Assembly: GCF_008710145.1 (NCBI RefSeq)
Contig: NZ_VYKL01000001.1
Span: 1 to 34,616, forward strand
DNA: 34,616 bases
Reading direction: 5' to 3'
From: Niallia endozanthoxylica
Lineage (GTDB): Bacteria; Bacillota; Bacilli; Bacillales; Cytobacillaceae
Numbering within the stretch: position 1 is the first letter of the stretch; each line of letters opens with the position of its first letter. A model generated the notes under the pieces. That model did no database searches, was not told the DNA's origin, and worked only from the letters and a program-made list of their open reading frames with translations. Of the stretch, positions 28,211-34,616 are shown in pieces. The translations under genes and the position numbers were made by a program.

Positions 28211-28735
28211 CTAGTAATCCGCCAATATTTCATCAATTGTAAATTTTAGGCCGTAATAGGCATAAAGCGCAGCCATTGAGAATGGAAATCCGATTCGTCC
28301 TCCGTCATCGGCTGGAACCAAACCCTTATGCAATGATAAATCGATTGACACATCTGCAAAATCTGTAATTGATTCTTTATCGGATTCCTGATGAGTAGAC
28401 AATGTAATAAAGGAAATCCCTTTTTCCGCAAGTTTTTTGGCTATGTTGAGCGCTTCTTGGTCCGTGGAATAGCGGGTTACGAGCAGAACACGGTCAACGC
28501 CGGAAACCGTTTCAATCATATCAGAAGTTAATACCGCTGCATGGGTGAGAGGCTCGGCTCCCTTGGCTGCTTCGATTGCCACAGCAGTCATTTCATCAGC
28601 ACCAAATATATAAATCCTTCCATCTGAAATAACCGCCTGGGCCAGCAAGCGGGCACCGTCTTCGATTTCCTCCATCTGTTCTTCGCGAATTTTTGTAAAT
28701 AATCCATTTAGCTGGGTAGCAAAAATTTTTAACAA
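28211..28735 (-). CDS. ywjG: YwjG-type DUF2529 protein (SIS-like fold)
   Basis: 174-aa soluble protein of the DUF2529 family, function unknown. The sequence GRIYIFGADEM...AIEAAKGAEP followed by VDRVLLVTRYSTDQEALNIAKKLAEKG resembles sugar-isomerase (SIS) domains that bind phosphosugars; that resemblance is my reading. The frame extends to a TTG at 28744, but this abuts GGAGG. TTG 28735 lies nine bases after GGAGG and gives the N-terminus MLKIFATQL, like B. subtilis YwjG (MLKMFTTQL as I recall). It is convergent with pyrG and divergent from spo0F, as in B. subtilis. No clear terminator follows. Confidence 0.85.
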   Translation of the reverse strand: MLKIFATQLNGLFTKIREEQMEEIEDGARLLAQAVISDGRIYIFGADEMTAVAIEAAKGAEPLTHAAVLTSDMIETVSGVDRVLLVTRYSTDQEALNIAKKLAEKGISFITLSTHQESDKESITDFADVSIDLSLHKGLVPADDGGRIGFPFSMAALYAYYGLKFTIDEILADY

Positions 28736-29132
28736 AAAAATCAACCTCCAAATATTACTTTTATATAGAAAATTGGTATATGCTATAGCTGAGGCTTACC
28801 TGTAATACACAAGTTCTTTTTATAGTAGCACACATGCATAATAGCAAGAAGGATAACCTATACTAGTACACCTATAGTTAAATAACAGAAGAGTCTGTAA
28901 ATACTAATACAGCTGCATTTTTAAAAGAAATGATTGTTCTTAATTTCCAATTATAAAGATTTTACGGGTAAAGGCAAAATGTGTTATAGAATAGTTTTTA
29001 TTAAACATAGAAACTAGGAAGGATTTTCAAAAGGGGAAGTAGAATGTAATATGAATATAAGAGTAAATCTATTCAAAATATGAAAACAATCATTCAACAT
29101 AATGAAATTTAATGCAGAGGAAGAGGTGCACA
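28736..29132. other. divergent intergenic region ywjG / spo0F
   Basis: 397 AT-rich bases with no gene. The ywjG ribosome binding site is at the left edge and a sigma-H-like promoter for spo0F is at 29019-29045. TATAGA at about 28985 with TTTACG 18 bases upstream could be a weak sigma-A promoter for spo0F. I found no Spo0A box (TGTCGAA). Confidence 0.6.
29019..29045 (+). promoter_or_regulatory. candidate sigma-H promoter of spo0F
   Basis: AAGGATTTT (29019-29027) and GAAT (29042-29045, in GTAGAATGT) match the sigma-H -35 (AGGAWWW) and -10 (GAAT) elements with normal spacing. spo0F of B. subtilis has a sigma-H promoter, which supports the call. Confidence 0.68.
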
Positions 29133-29495
29133 ATGGATAAGAAAATACTTATAGTAGATGATCAGTTCGGTATCCGTATATTATTAAATGAAGTTCTTCA
29201 AAAGGAAGGTTATGATACGTACCAGGCTGCAAATGGTCTGCAGGCGTTAGAAATAGTGAAAGATAATGTACCAGATTTGGTTCTTCTTGATATGAAAATC
29301 CCTGGGATGGATGGAATTGAAATCCTAAAAAGAATGAAGGAAATTGTACCGGATATTAAAGTTGTCCTTATGACGGCATATGGTGAACTGGATATGATTC
29401 AGGAAGCGATGGACTTAGGTGCCATTACACATTTTGCAAAGCCGTTTGATATTGAAGATATTCGTGTCGCAGTGGCGAAATATCTATCCGAATAA
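29133..29495 (+). CDS. spo0F: sporulation phosphorelay response regulator Spo0F
   Basis: Single-domain response regulator relaying phosphate from sporulation kinases to Spo0B. 120 aa, receiver domain only. Acidic pocket Asp9 and Asp10 (VDDQFGIR), phospho-acceptor Asp53 ([11 protein letters not shown]), Thr81 and Lys103 (FAKPFD) are all present. The [10 protein letters not shown] segment matches Spo0F, where it contacts Spo0B and the kinases. ATG 29133 follows GAGGTG; an in-frame ATG at 29112 would put that ribosome binding site inside the gene. Location between ywjG and fba is the B. subtilis order. It is a few residues shorter at the C-terminus than B. subtilis Spo0F (124 aa as I recall). 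Confidence 0.97.
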   Translation: MDKKILIVDDQFGIRILLNEVLQKEGYDTYQAANGLQALEIVKDNVPDLVLLDMKIPGMDGIEILKRMKEIVPDIKVVLMTAYGELDMIQEAMDLGAITHFAKPFDIEDIRVAVAKYLSE

Positions 29496-29503
29496 GATAA
29501 AAT

Positions 29504-29523
29504 CAAATTCGCTCGTCGAATTT
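29504..29523. repeat. CAAATTCG hairpin after spo0F
   Basis: AAATTCG (29505-29511) pairs with CGAATTT (29517-29523) around CTCGT. In reverse complement it nearly equals the hairpin at 3557-3577 between speE and speB, including the loop. It starts nine bases after the spo0F stop and has no good T-tract. Confidence 0.6.
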
Positions 29524-29628
29524 AAAGTCAAAAAATAGACACTTTTGTGCAGATTGTGTTCCCTCCTTACTTGGAAGCGGTTAACTTTTTTGCGGGTTGA
29601 AAATTGAATGTAAAACTTCTTAAGAACA

Positions 29629-29658
29629 TTAGCAATTCTAGTATTATTTTGATATGAT
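29629..29658 (+). promoter_or_regulatory. candidate sigma-A promoter of fba
   Basis: TTAGCA (29629-29634) and TATGAT (29653-29658) with an 18-base spacer. The predicted start is about 130 bases before the coding sequence. Confidence 0.5.
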
Positions 29659-29792
29659 ACAAATTGGAATTTGCAATGGATGTTTATTCCTTCGTTCTGT
29701 ATAAAGTTAATTACATACTTTCAACGATAAAAGGAAAACTGTAAACATAAGCATTATATGGAATGAATCATAAAGAAAAGGGAGGAACACAT

Positions 29793-30650
29793 ATGCCTTT
29801 AGTTTCTATGACTGAGATGCTTAATAAAGCAAAATCAGAAGGATATGCCGTAGGCCAATTTAACGTAAATAATCTTGAATACGCACAAGGGATTCTTCAA
29901 GCTGCAGAAGCAGAAAAATCACCTGTCATTTTAGGGGTTTCTGAAGGTGCAGGAAGATATATGAGTGGATTCAAAACTGTTGTAAAAATGGTTGAAGGCT
30001 TAATAGAAGATTTAAAAATCACTGTTCCTGTTGCGATTCATTTAGATCATGGTTCAAGTTTTGAAAAGTGTAAAGAAGCCATTGATGCTGGCTTTACATC
30101 TGTTATGATAGATGCTTCACATCATCCGTTTGAAGAAAACATTGAAACGACTTCAAAAGTGGTAGAATATGCACACTCTAAGGGTGTTTCTGTTGAAGCT
30201 GAGCTTGGAGTAGTTGGCGGACAGGAAGATGATGTAGTAGCTGATGGCGTAATCTACGCTGATCCAAAAGAGTGTGAAGAACTTGTCAAACGTACAGGTA
30301 TTGATTGCTTAGCACCTGCACTAGGCTCTGTTCACGGACCTTACAAAGGTGAACCGAACCTAGGTTTTAAAGAAATGGAAGAAGTAAGAGATGCTACAGG
30401 TGTACCTCTTGTTCTTCATGGAGGAACTGGAATTCCAACAAAGGATATCCAAAAGTCTATTTCTTTAGGTACAGCAAAAATTAACGTGAATACAGAAAAT
30501 CAAATGGCTTCAACAAAACGTATTCGTGAAATTTTAGATAATGATAAAGAAGTGTATGATCCTCGTAAATACCTAGGACCAGCACGTGAAGTAATTAAAG
30601 AAACGGTAATCGGAAAGATTCGTGAATTTGGTTCTTCAGGCAAAGCTTAA
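29793..30650 (+). CDS. fbaA: class II fructose-1,6-bisphosphate aldolase
   Basis: Zinc-dependent aldolase of glycolysis and gluconeogenesis, splitting fructose-1,6-bisphosphate to dihydroxyacetone phosphate and glyceraldehyde-3-phosphate. 285 aa, the usual B. subtilis length. Features: HLDHGSS with Asp85 and zinc-ligand His86, Glu135 in EAELGVVGG, and the further zinc ligands His181 (GSVHGPYKG) and His209 (VLHGGTG). ATG 29793 follows AAGGGAGG; an in-frame ATG at 29763 lacks a ribosome binding site. Neighbours tal and glpX also act on sugar phosphates. Confidence 0.96.
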   Translation: MPLVSMTEMLNKAKSEGYAVGQFNVNNLEYAQGILQAAEAEKSPVILGVSEGAGRYMSGFKTVVKMVEGLIEDLKITVPVAIHLDHGSSFEKCKEAIDAGFTSVMIDASHHPFEENIETTSKVVEYAHSKGVSVEAELGVVGGQEDDVVADGVIYADPKECEELVKRTGIDCLAPALGSVHGPYKGEPNLGFKEMEEVRDATGVPLVLHGGTGIPTKDIQKSISLGTAKINVNTENQMASTKRIREILDNDKEVYDPRKYLGPAREVIKETVIGKIREFGSSGKA

Positions 30651-30762
30651 AAAAGACCTCCATCAGTGGGCGTTCTTTCCTCGCTGAAGGGTTAGAAGCA
30701 CATATCACTTAGTGCTTGGCTTGCCTATTAAGTGCGGGGCAATTGAAACGTTGTATTTTAGG

Positions 30763-30788
30763 GAAACCGCCTTTTTAAAGGCGGTTTC
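30763..30788. terminator. strong hairpin after fbaA, possible terminator
   Basis: GAAACCGCCTTT pairs with AAAGGCGGTTTC (12 bp, two-base centre). No extended T-tract follows beyond the stem's own TTT, so it could be a weak bidirectional terminator or a 3' end stabiliser. It lies 112 bases after the fba stop. Confidence 0.5.
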
Positions 30789-30857
30789 AATGCATTATTA
30801 CATACTTCACGCATAAAGTTTGTTTTTTTTACAAGCCTTTTGTAAACAATAAAGTCG

Positions 30858-30866
30858 TGTTATGAT
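30858..30866 (+). promoter_or_regulatory. extended -10 promoter of tal
   Basis: TGTTATGAT fits the extended -10 form TGnTATAAT with one mismatch; the -35 is weak. It is 30 bases before the start codon. Confidence 0.5.
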
Positions 30867-30896
30867 AAAAATTTTTAATTCGAAAGGGGTATACTG

Positions 30897-31541
30897 ATGA
30901 AGTTTTTTATCGATACTGCAAATATGGAAGAAATTAAAGAGGCACATGAATTAGGGATTCTCTCTGGTGTTACAACAAATCCTTCCCTAGTAGCAAAGGA
31001 AAAAAATATTTCTTTTCATGACCGCCTGCGTGAAATTGCAAACCTTGTTCCTGGTTCAGTAAGTGGAGAAGTAATCGCTCTAGATGCTGAAGGCATGATA
31101 AGAGAAGGAAAAGAATTGGCTGCTATTGCACCAAATATTACAGTTAAAATACCAATGACTCCAGATGGAATGAAGGCTGTTGCAGTATTGTCAAAAGAAG
31201 GAATCAAAACAAATGTAACGCTTATTTTCAGTGCTAACCAAGCATTGCTAGCAGCTAGAGCAGGTGCTACATATGTATCTCCTTTCCTTGGAAGACTTGA
31301 TGATATTGGAACTAACGGACTTGATCTTATTTCAACAATTGCTGAAATCTTTGCCATCCATGGAATTGAAACCGAAATTATCGCTGCCTCCATCAGACAT
31401 CCTCAACACGTAACGGATGCCGCATTAAGAGGTGCGCATATCGCAACGGTTCCATTCAAAGTCATTAATCAGCTATTTAGCCATCCTTTAACAGACAAAG
31501 GAATTGAAGCATTCTTGGCTGATTGGAAGGGTAGAGAATAG
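30897..31541 (+). CDS. tal: transaldolase, fructose-6-phosphate aldolase (TalC/FSA) subfamily
   Basis: Small transaldolase (214 aa) of the pentose phosphate pathway, a Schiff-base enzyme with a TIM barrel. Catalytic Lys84 lies in [16 protein letters not shown] at the N-terminus and [12 protein letters not shown] (24-35) are signatures of the short TalC/FSA/MipB group. [11 protein letters not shown] and [10 protein letters not shown] complete the phosphate-binding region. Members of this group in bacilli (B. subtilis ywjH, 212 aa) act as transaldolases rather than fructose-6-phosphate aldolases; sequence alone does not settle it here. The ATG has AAAGGGG upstream. Two tandem hairpin repeats start five bases after its stop. 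Confidence 0.93.
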   Translation: MKFFIDTANMEEIKEAHELGILSGVTTNPSLVAKEKNISFHDRLREIANLVPGSVSGEVIALDAEGMIREGKELAAIAPNITVKIPMTPDGMKAVAVLSKEGIKTNVTLIFSANQALLAARAGATYVSPFLGRLDDIGTNGLDLISTIAEIFAIHGIETEIIAASIRHPQHVTDAALRGAHIATVPFKVINQLFSHPLTDKGIEAFLADWKGRE

Positions 31542-31545
31542 ATTG

Positions 31546-31646
31546 AAAAGCGGAGGTGGCTTGCCCAGAAGAGGAACGCAGACTAAGAACGCCACATCCT
31601 GTGGCAACATCTGCATGACCCCGAGGGTCTAGCCACCGCAGCTGGA
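31546..31646 (+). repeat. dispersed modular hairpin repeat, copy 4
   Basis: 101 bases from AAAAGCGGAGGTGGC to GCAGCTGGA. The basal stem GGTGGCT pairs with AGCCACC, a fully compensated variant of the AGCGCC/GGCGCT stem of other copies. Inner modules: GCAGAC with ATCTGC enclosing GCCAC-ATCCT-GTGGC, then GACCC-CGA-GGGTC. Confidence 0.85.
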
Positions 31647-31652
31647 TTTAAG

Positions 31653-31735
31653 AAAAGCGGAGGCGCCTTGCCCAAAAGAGGAACGCAGACATTGCCACAT
31701 CCCGTGGCATCGTCTGCGAACTCGGCGTCTCCATC
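31653..31735 (+). repeat. dispersed modular hairpin repeat, copy 5
   Basis: Starts AAAAGCGGAGGCGCC six bases after copy 4 in the same orientation. The basal stem GGCGCC pairs with GGCGTC (one G-U). It has the GCAGAC/GTCTGC module around GCCAC-ATCCC-GTGGC. The terminal block is diverged (CTCCATCT instead of GGAGCTAGA). Confidence 0.82.
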
Positions 31736-31798
31736 TAAATAGTACCACAGCCATTATCTTCATCGGCGCTGTCTTCCTGACCAGCACAGTCAAATCTA

Positions 31799-31827
31799 GA
31801 GGATGACTTTTATAAAGTCAGCCTTTT
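31799..31827 (+). terminator. probable terminator of tal
   Basis: TGACTTT pairs with AAAGTCA (7 bp, 3-nt loop), extended past an A-G mismatch by GG/CC, and followed by TTTT. It sits downstream of the two repeats, so the tal transcript would include them. Confidence 0.55.
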
Positions 31828-32065
31828 CCTCAAGCAAATCTCGCTAATTACTTTTCCGGTATAATATTTTCAGAAAAATTTTTGTCAAATGGGTAAAAAT
31901 TTTCCCAATTTGATAGAAGTCGACTATTTTTTGTGTAAAATAAAGAATGGGTGATAAAGACAATTAACAAAGACAATAAAGCTTTCGAAAAAGACAAGCA
32001 TAATCCTCTAAATTGAGCAGGAAGAATAAACTATAAGTACAACATGACTTTGAAGGGAGTTAAAA

Positions 32066-33352
32066 ATGGAAAAATTAATGATTGCAGGCGGCTATCCATT
32101 AAAAGGGACAGTTCGAATCAGCGGTGCCAAAAATAGTGCAGTTGCGTTAATTCCTGCCACTATTCTAGCTGATTCTCCTGTAACGATTGAAGGGTTGCCT
32201 GATATCTCTGATGTCCAGATATTAAAAGGATTGCTAGAAGAAATTGGCGGAAAAGTAGATTTTACCGACAATGACATGACAGTTGACCCTTCAACGATGA
32301 TTTCCATGCCTCTGCCGAACGGAAAAGTCAAAATGCTTCGAGCCTCCTATTATTTAATGGGTGCAATGCTTGGTCGTTTTAAAAAAGCTGTTATTGGATT
32401 GCCTGGAGGTTGTCATTTAGGACCACGACCGATTGATCAGCATATTAAAGGGTTTGAAGCACTTGGAGCGTCTGTTAGCAATGAACAGGGTGCGATTTAT
32501 CTTCGTGCAGATGAACTGAAAGGTGCTCGGATTTACCTTGATGTTGTCAGTGTTGGAGCAACGATTAACATTATGCTGGCGGCAGTTCGTGCTAAAGGCC
32601 GTACGGTCATTGAAAATGCGGCAAAGGAACCAGAAATCATTGATGTTGCTACGTTGTTGACTAATATGGGAGCCAAAATTAAAGGTGCTGGTACCGATGT
32701 GATTCGGATTGATGGGGTTGACCAGCTTCATGGATGCCGTCACACGATTATCCCAGACCGTATTGAGGCAGGTACCTATATCATTCTTGGTGCAGCAGTC
32801 GGTGATGGTGTTCTGATAGATAATGTGATTCCGCAGCATCTCGAATCATTGCTTGCTAAGCTTCGTGAAATGGGTGTCCATATAGAAGTCAATGATGACC
32901 AAATATTTGTACGGTCTGTTCCAAAAATGAAAGCAGTCGACATCAAAACGCTTGTGTATCCAGGCTTTCCAACAGACCTGCAGCAGCCGCTTACTTCTCT
33001 ATTAACAAGGGCAGAGGGGACAAGCATCGTCACCGATACCATTTATGGCGCACGCTTTAAACATATTGACGAGTTAAGAAGAATGAATGCAAATATTAAA
33101 GTGGAAGGTCGCTCTGCCGTTATTAATGGGCCTGTTCAGCTAGAAGGGGCGAAGGTGAAAGCAAGTGACCTGCGGGCAGGTGCTGCACTTGTCATTGCCG
33201 GCCTTATGGCTGAAGGAGTAACAGAAGTAACAGGACTTGAACATATAGATCGCGGTTATAGTCATATGGTTGAGAAACTAAATGGTCTAGGTGCCACGGT
33301 TTGGCGCGAAAACTTGTCAAAAGAAGAGATTGAGCAAACGAAAAATGCATAG
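32066..33352 (+). CDS. murA2: UDP-N-acetylglucosamine 1-carboxyvinyltransferase, second paralog type
   Basis: First committed step of peptidoglycan synthesis: transfers enolpyruvate from phosphoenolpyruvate to UDP-GlcNAc; the fosfomycin target. 428 aa. Lys22 and Asn23 in SGAKNSAVA and catalytic Cys116 in [14 protein letters not shown] are present, the Cys implying fosfomycin sensitivity. The C-terminal part has [10 protein letters not shown] and [12 protein letters not shown]. Its place after fba and tal and before glpX marks it as the MurAB (MurZ) paralog of B. subtilis rather than MurAA. The ATG follows GAAGGGAG. It has a long upstream region with two hairpin repeats and another repeat starting five bases after its stop. 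Confidence 0.95.
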   Translation: MEKLMIAGGYPLKGTVRISGAKNSAVALIPATILADSPVTIEGLPDISDVQILKGLLEEIGGKVDFTDNDMTVDPSTMISMPLPNGKVKMLRASYYLMGAMLGRFKKAVIGLPGGCHLGPRPIDQHIKGFEALGASVSNEQGAIYLRADELKGARIYLDVVSVGATINIMLAAVRAKGRTVIENAAKEPEIIDVATLLTNMGAKIKGAGTDVIRIDGVDQLHGCRHTIIPDRIEAGTYIILGAAVGDGVLIDNVIPQHLESLLAKLREMGVHIEVNDDQIFVRSVPKMKAVDIKTLVYPGFPTDLQQPLTSLLTRAEGTSIVTDTIYGARFKHIDELRRMNANIKVEGRSAVINGPVQLEGAKVKASDLRAGAALVIAGLMAEGVTEVTGLEHIDRGYSHMVEKLNGLGATVWRENLSKEEIEQTKNA

Positions 33353-33356
33353 TGAG

Positions 33357-33536
33357 AAAAGCGGAAGCGCCTTGTCCACAAGAGGAACGCAGACTAAAAA
33401 CGCCGCGTCCTGCGGCAACGTCTGCATGACCCGCATCCTGCGGGCCTCAAGCATAAGACGAGCCGGTGTGAAGGTTGTTTTTTCACCTTCATGACGGCAT
33501 GTCTAGACCCAAGAGGGGGTAGGCGCTGGAGCTAGA
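33357..33536 (+). repeat. dispersed modular hairpin repeat, copy 6 (longest)
   Basis: 180 bases from AAAAGCGGAAGCGCC to AGGCGCTGGAGCTAGA. The basal stem AGCGCCT pairs with AGGCGCT. Modules in order: GCAGAC/GTCTGC around GCCGC-GTCCT-GCGGC, CCCGC-ATCC-TGCGGG, the CATAAGACGAGC block shared with copy 3, and TGAAGGT pairing with ACCTTCA. It fills most of the murA2-glpX spacer. Confidence 0.87.
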
Positions 33537-33609
33537 TCATGAAAAGCGGAGCATCTTTGAGTAGGAATTGGTAAGCAGAGAGAAAGTAAAACAAGGGGAG
33601 GAAGAAAAA

Positions 33610-34572
33610 GTGGAAAGAAGTTTAACGATGGAATTGGTTCGTGTAACAGAAGGAGCTGCACAGGCATCTGCACGTTGGATGGGTCGTGGGAAAAAAGACG
33701 AGGCAGATGATGCAGCAACAACTGCCATGCGTGACATCTTCAACACGGTAGACATGCAGGGAACAGTGGTAATCGGTGAAGGGGAAATGGATGAGGCACC
33801 GATGCTTTATATCGGTGAAAAGCTTGGAACGGGTATTGGGCCGGAGGTTGACGTAGCTGTTGACCCTGTTGAAGGAACGTCCATCCTTGCTGCGGGAGGA
33901 TGGAATGCACTTGCGGTTCTAGCAATTGCTGATAAAGGAAACCTTTTGCATGCTCCTGATATGTATATGGATAAAATTGCAGTAGGACCTGATTGTGTTG
34001 GTTGTATCGATATTAATGCATCGGTTATTGATAATCTAAAGGCAGTAGCGAAAGCAAAAAACAAAGATATTGAAGACGTTGTTGCAACAATTTTAAATCG
34101 TGACCGTCATGCGCACATCATTGAGCAGATTAGAGAAGCTGGCGCACGGATTAAGTTAATTGATAACGGTGATGTGGCTGGCGCCATTAATACAGCATTC
34201 GACTCCACTGGTGTTGACATTTTATTTGGAGCCGGCGGTGCGCCTGAAGGGGTTCTTGCAGCTGTTGCTTTGAAATGTCTAGGAGGCGAGCTTCAAGGAA
34301 AATTACTTCCAGAAGATGACGCACAATTACAACGCTGCCTGAGCATGGGTGTTGACCCAAGCAAAGTTCTTCTAATGGATGACCTAGTAAAAGGCGATGA
34401 TGCTATATTTGCAGCAACAGGTATTACAGATGGTGAACTACTGCGCGGAGTTCAGTTCAAGGGCTCATACGCAACCACACATTCCATCGTTATGCGTGCA
34501 AAATCAGGTACCGTTCGTTTCATCGAAGGAACACACAGCTTAAAGAAAAAACCAAATTTAGTAATTGGGTAA
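33610..34572 (+). CDS. glpX: class II fructose-1,6-bisphosphatase GlpX
   Basis: Dephosphorylates fructose-1,6-bisphosphate in gluconeogenesis; cytosolic, metal-dependent. 320 aa. Metal and substrate motifs: [12 protein letters not shown] (26-37), [12 protein letters not shown] (55-66) and VDPVEGTS with Asp85 and Glu88. [12 protein letters not shown] and [10 protein letters not shown] form the substrate pocket. GTG 33610 is preferred over ATG 33568: GGGGAGG lies eight bases before it and [14 protein letters not shown] is the family N-terminus. Length is close to B. subtilis YwjI (321 aa as I recall). It opposes fbaA in direction of carbon flow; rho would be expected next by B. subtilis order. 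Confidence 0.96.
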   Translation: MERSLTMELVRVTEGAAQASARWMGRGKKDEADDAATTAMRDIFNTVDMQGTVVIGEGEMDEAPMLYIGEKLGTGIGPEVDVAVDPVEGTSILAAGGWNALAVLAIADKGNLLHAPDMYMDKIAVGPDCVGCIDINASVIDNLKAVAKAKNKDIEDVVATILNRDRHAHIIEQIREAGARIKLIDNGDVAGAINTAFDSTGVDILFGAGGAPEGVLAAVALKCLGGELQGKLLPEDDAQLQRCLSMGVDPSKVLLMDDLVKGDDAIFAATGITDGELLRGVQFKGSYATTHSIVMRAKSGTVRFIEGTHSLKKKPNLVIG

Positions 34573-34575
34573 GCT

Positions 34576-34616
34576 AAAAGCGGAAGCGCCTTGCTCACCC
34601 CTGACAAGCATAAGAC
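34576..34616 (+). repeat. dispersed modular hairpin repeat, copy 7 (cut by the window end)
   Basis: Begins AAAAGCGGAAGCGCC three bases after the glpX stop and reaches CAAGCATAAGAC at the window edge. It is collinear with the left arm of copy 3, so its right half should lie outside. Confidence 0.8.

Larger units (their letters stand above)
31542..32065. other. tal-murA2 intergenic region
   Basis: 524 bases without a gene. Contents: two tandem dispersed hairpin repeats (31546-31735), a terminator-like hairpin (31799-31827), an imperfect inverted repeat around 31885-31911 and TAAAAT at 31936-31941 as a possible -10 for murA2 without a good -35. Confidence 0.7.

Noticed and set aside
31546..31735. 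CRISPR array
   Set aside because: Only two units, with different internal sequence and no regular spacers or cas genes.

Overview
The window is a chromosomal segment from an endospore-forming member of the Bacillaceae, most like a Bacillus, Neobacillus or Mesobacillus type. The basis is gene content (a spore germinant receptor operon, spo0F, a sporulation-type class A PBP and the RNA polymerase delta subunit), strong GGAGG-type ribosome binding sites, frequent TTG/GTG starts, and gene order. Two blocks match the B. subtilis order pbpG-speE-speB and rpoE-pyrG-ywjG-spo0F-fbaA-tal-murA2-glpX. No phage, insertion sequence, CRISPR array, tRNA or rRNA was found. The species cannot be fixed from the sequence alone.

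Layout. 107-2197 (minus): class A penicillin-binding protein pbpG. 2566-4512: spermidine synthase speE and agmatinase speB, separated by an unusual array of perfect hairpins. 4716-8605: a three-gene spore germinant receptor operon in A-C-B order. 8705-10817: ywiB and argS, overlapping by 29 bases, behind a near-consensus sigma-A promoter. 10925-13210 (minus): UV damage endonuclease uvsE downstream of a cardiolipin synthase, behind a good sigma-G-like promoter. 13383-24642: a fatty-acid and branched-acid catabolism cluster (fadF, thiolase, 3-hydroxybutyryl-CoA dehydrogenase, two acyl-CoA dehydrogenases, a TetR-family regulator and the fused isobutyryl-CoA mutase icmF). A cre-like site precedes the thiolase and a palindrome precedes the regulator. 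24949-34572: a small membrane protein, rpoE, pyrG, ywjG (minus), spo0F, fba, tal, murA2 and glpX.

How the genes work together. speB and speE are the last two steps of spermidine synthesis from agmatine. The fad/icm cluster would oxidise acyl-CoA esters: dehydrogenases, hydroxyacyl-CoA dehydrogenase, thiolase, electrons out through the membrane Fe-S protein FadF, and carbon-skeleton rearrangement by B12-dependent IcmF. Putative sigma-G promoters before cls-uvsE, the germinant receptor and pbpG, and a sigma-H-like promoter before spo0F, tie several genes to sporulation.

The most interesting non-coding content is a family of at least six complete dispersed, modular hairpin repeats, with a seventh copy cut by the window edge. 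They occur at 2217, 2470, 26106, 31546, 31653, 33357 and 34576. Their basal and inner stems show compensatory base changes between copies, which is evidence that the folded form matters. One copy lies inside the long pyrG leader, between a recognisable CTP-responsive reiterative-transcription attenuator and the pyrG start codon. Other hairpin families lie at 3391-3577, 24695-24733 and 29504-29523.
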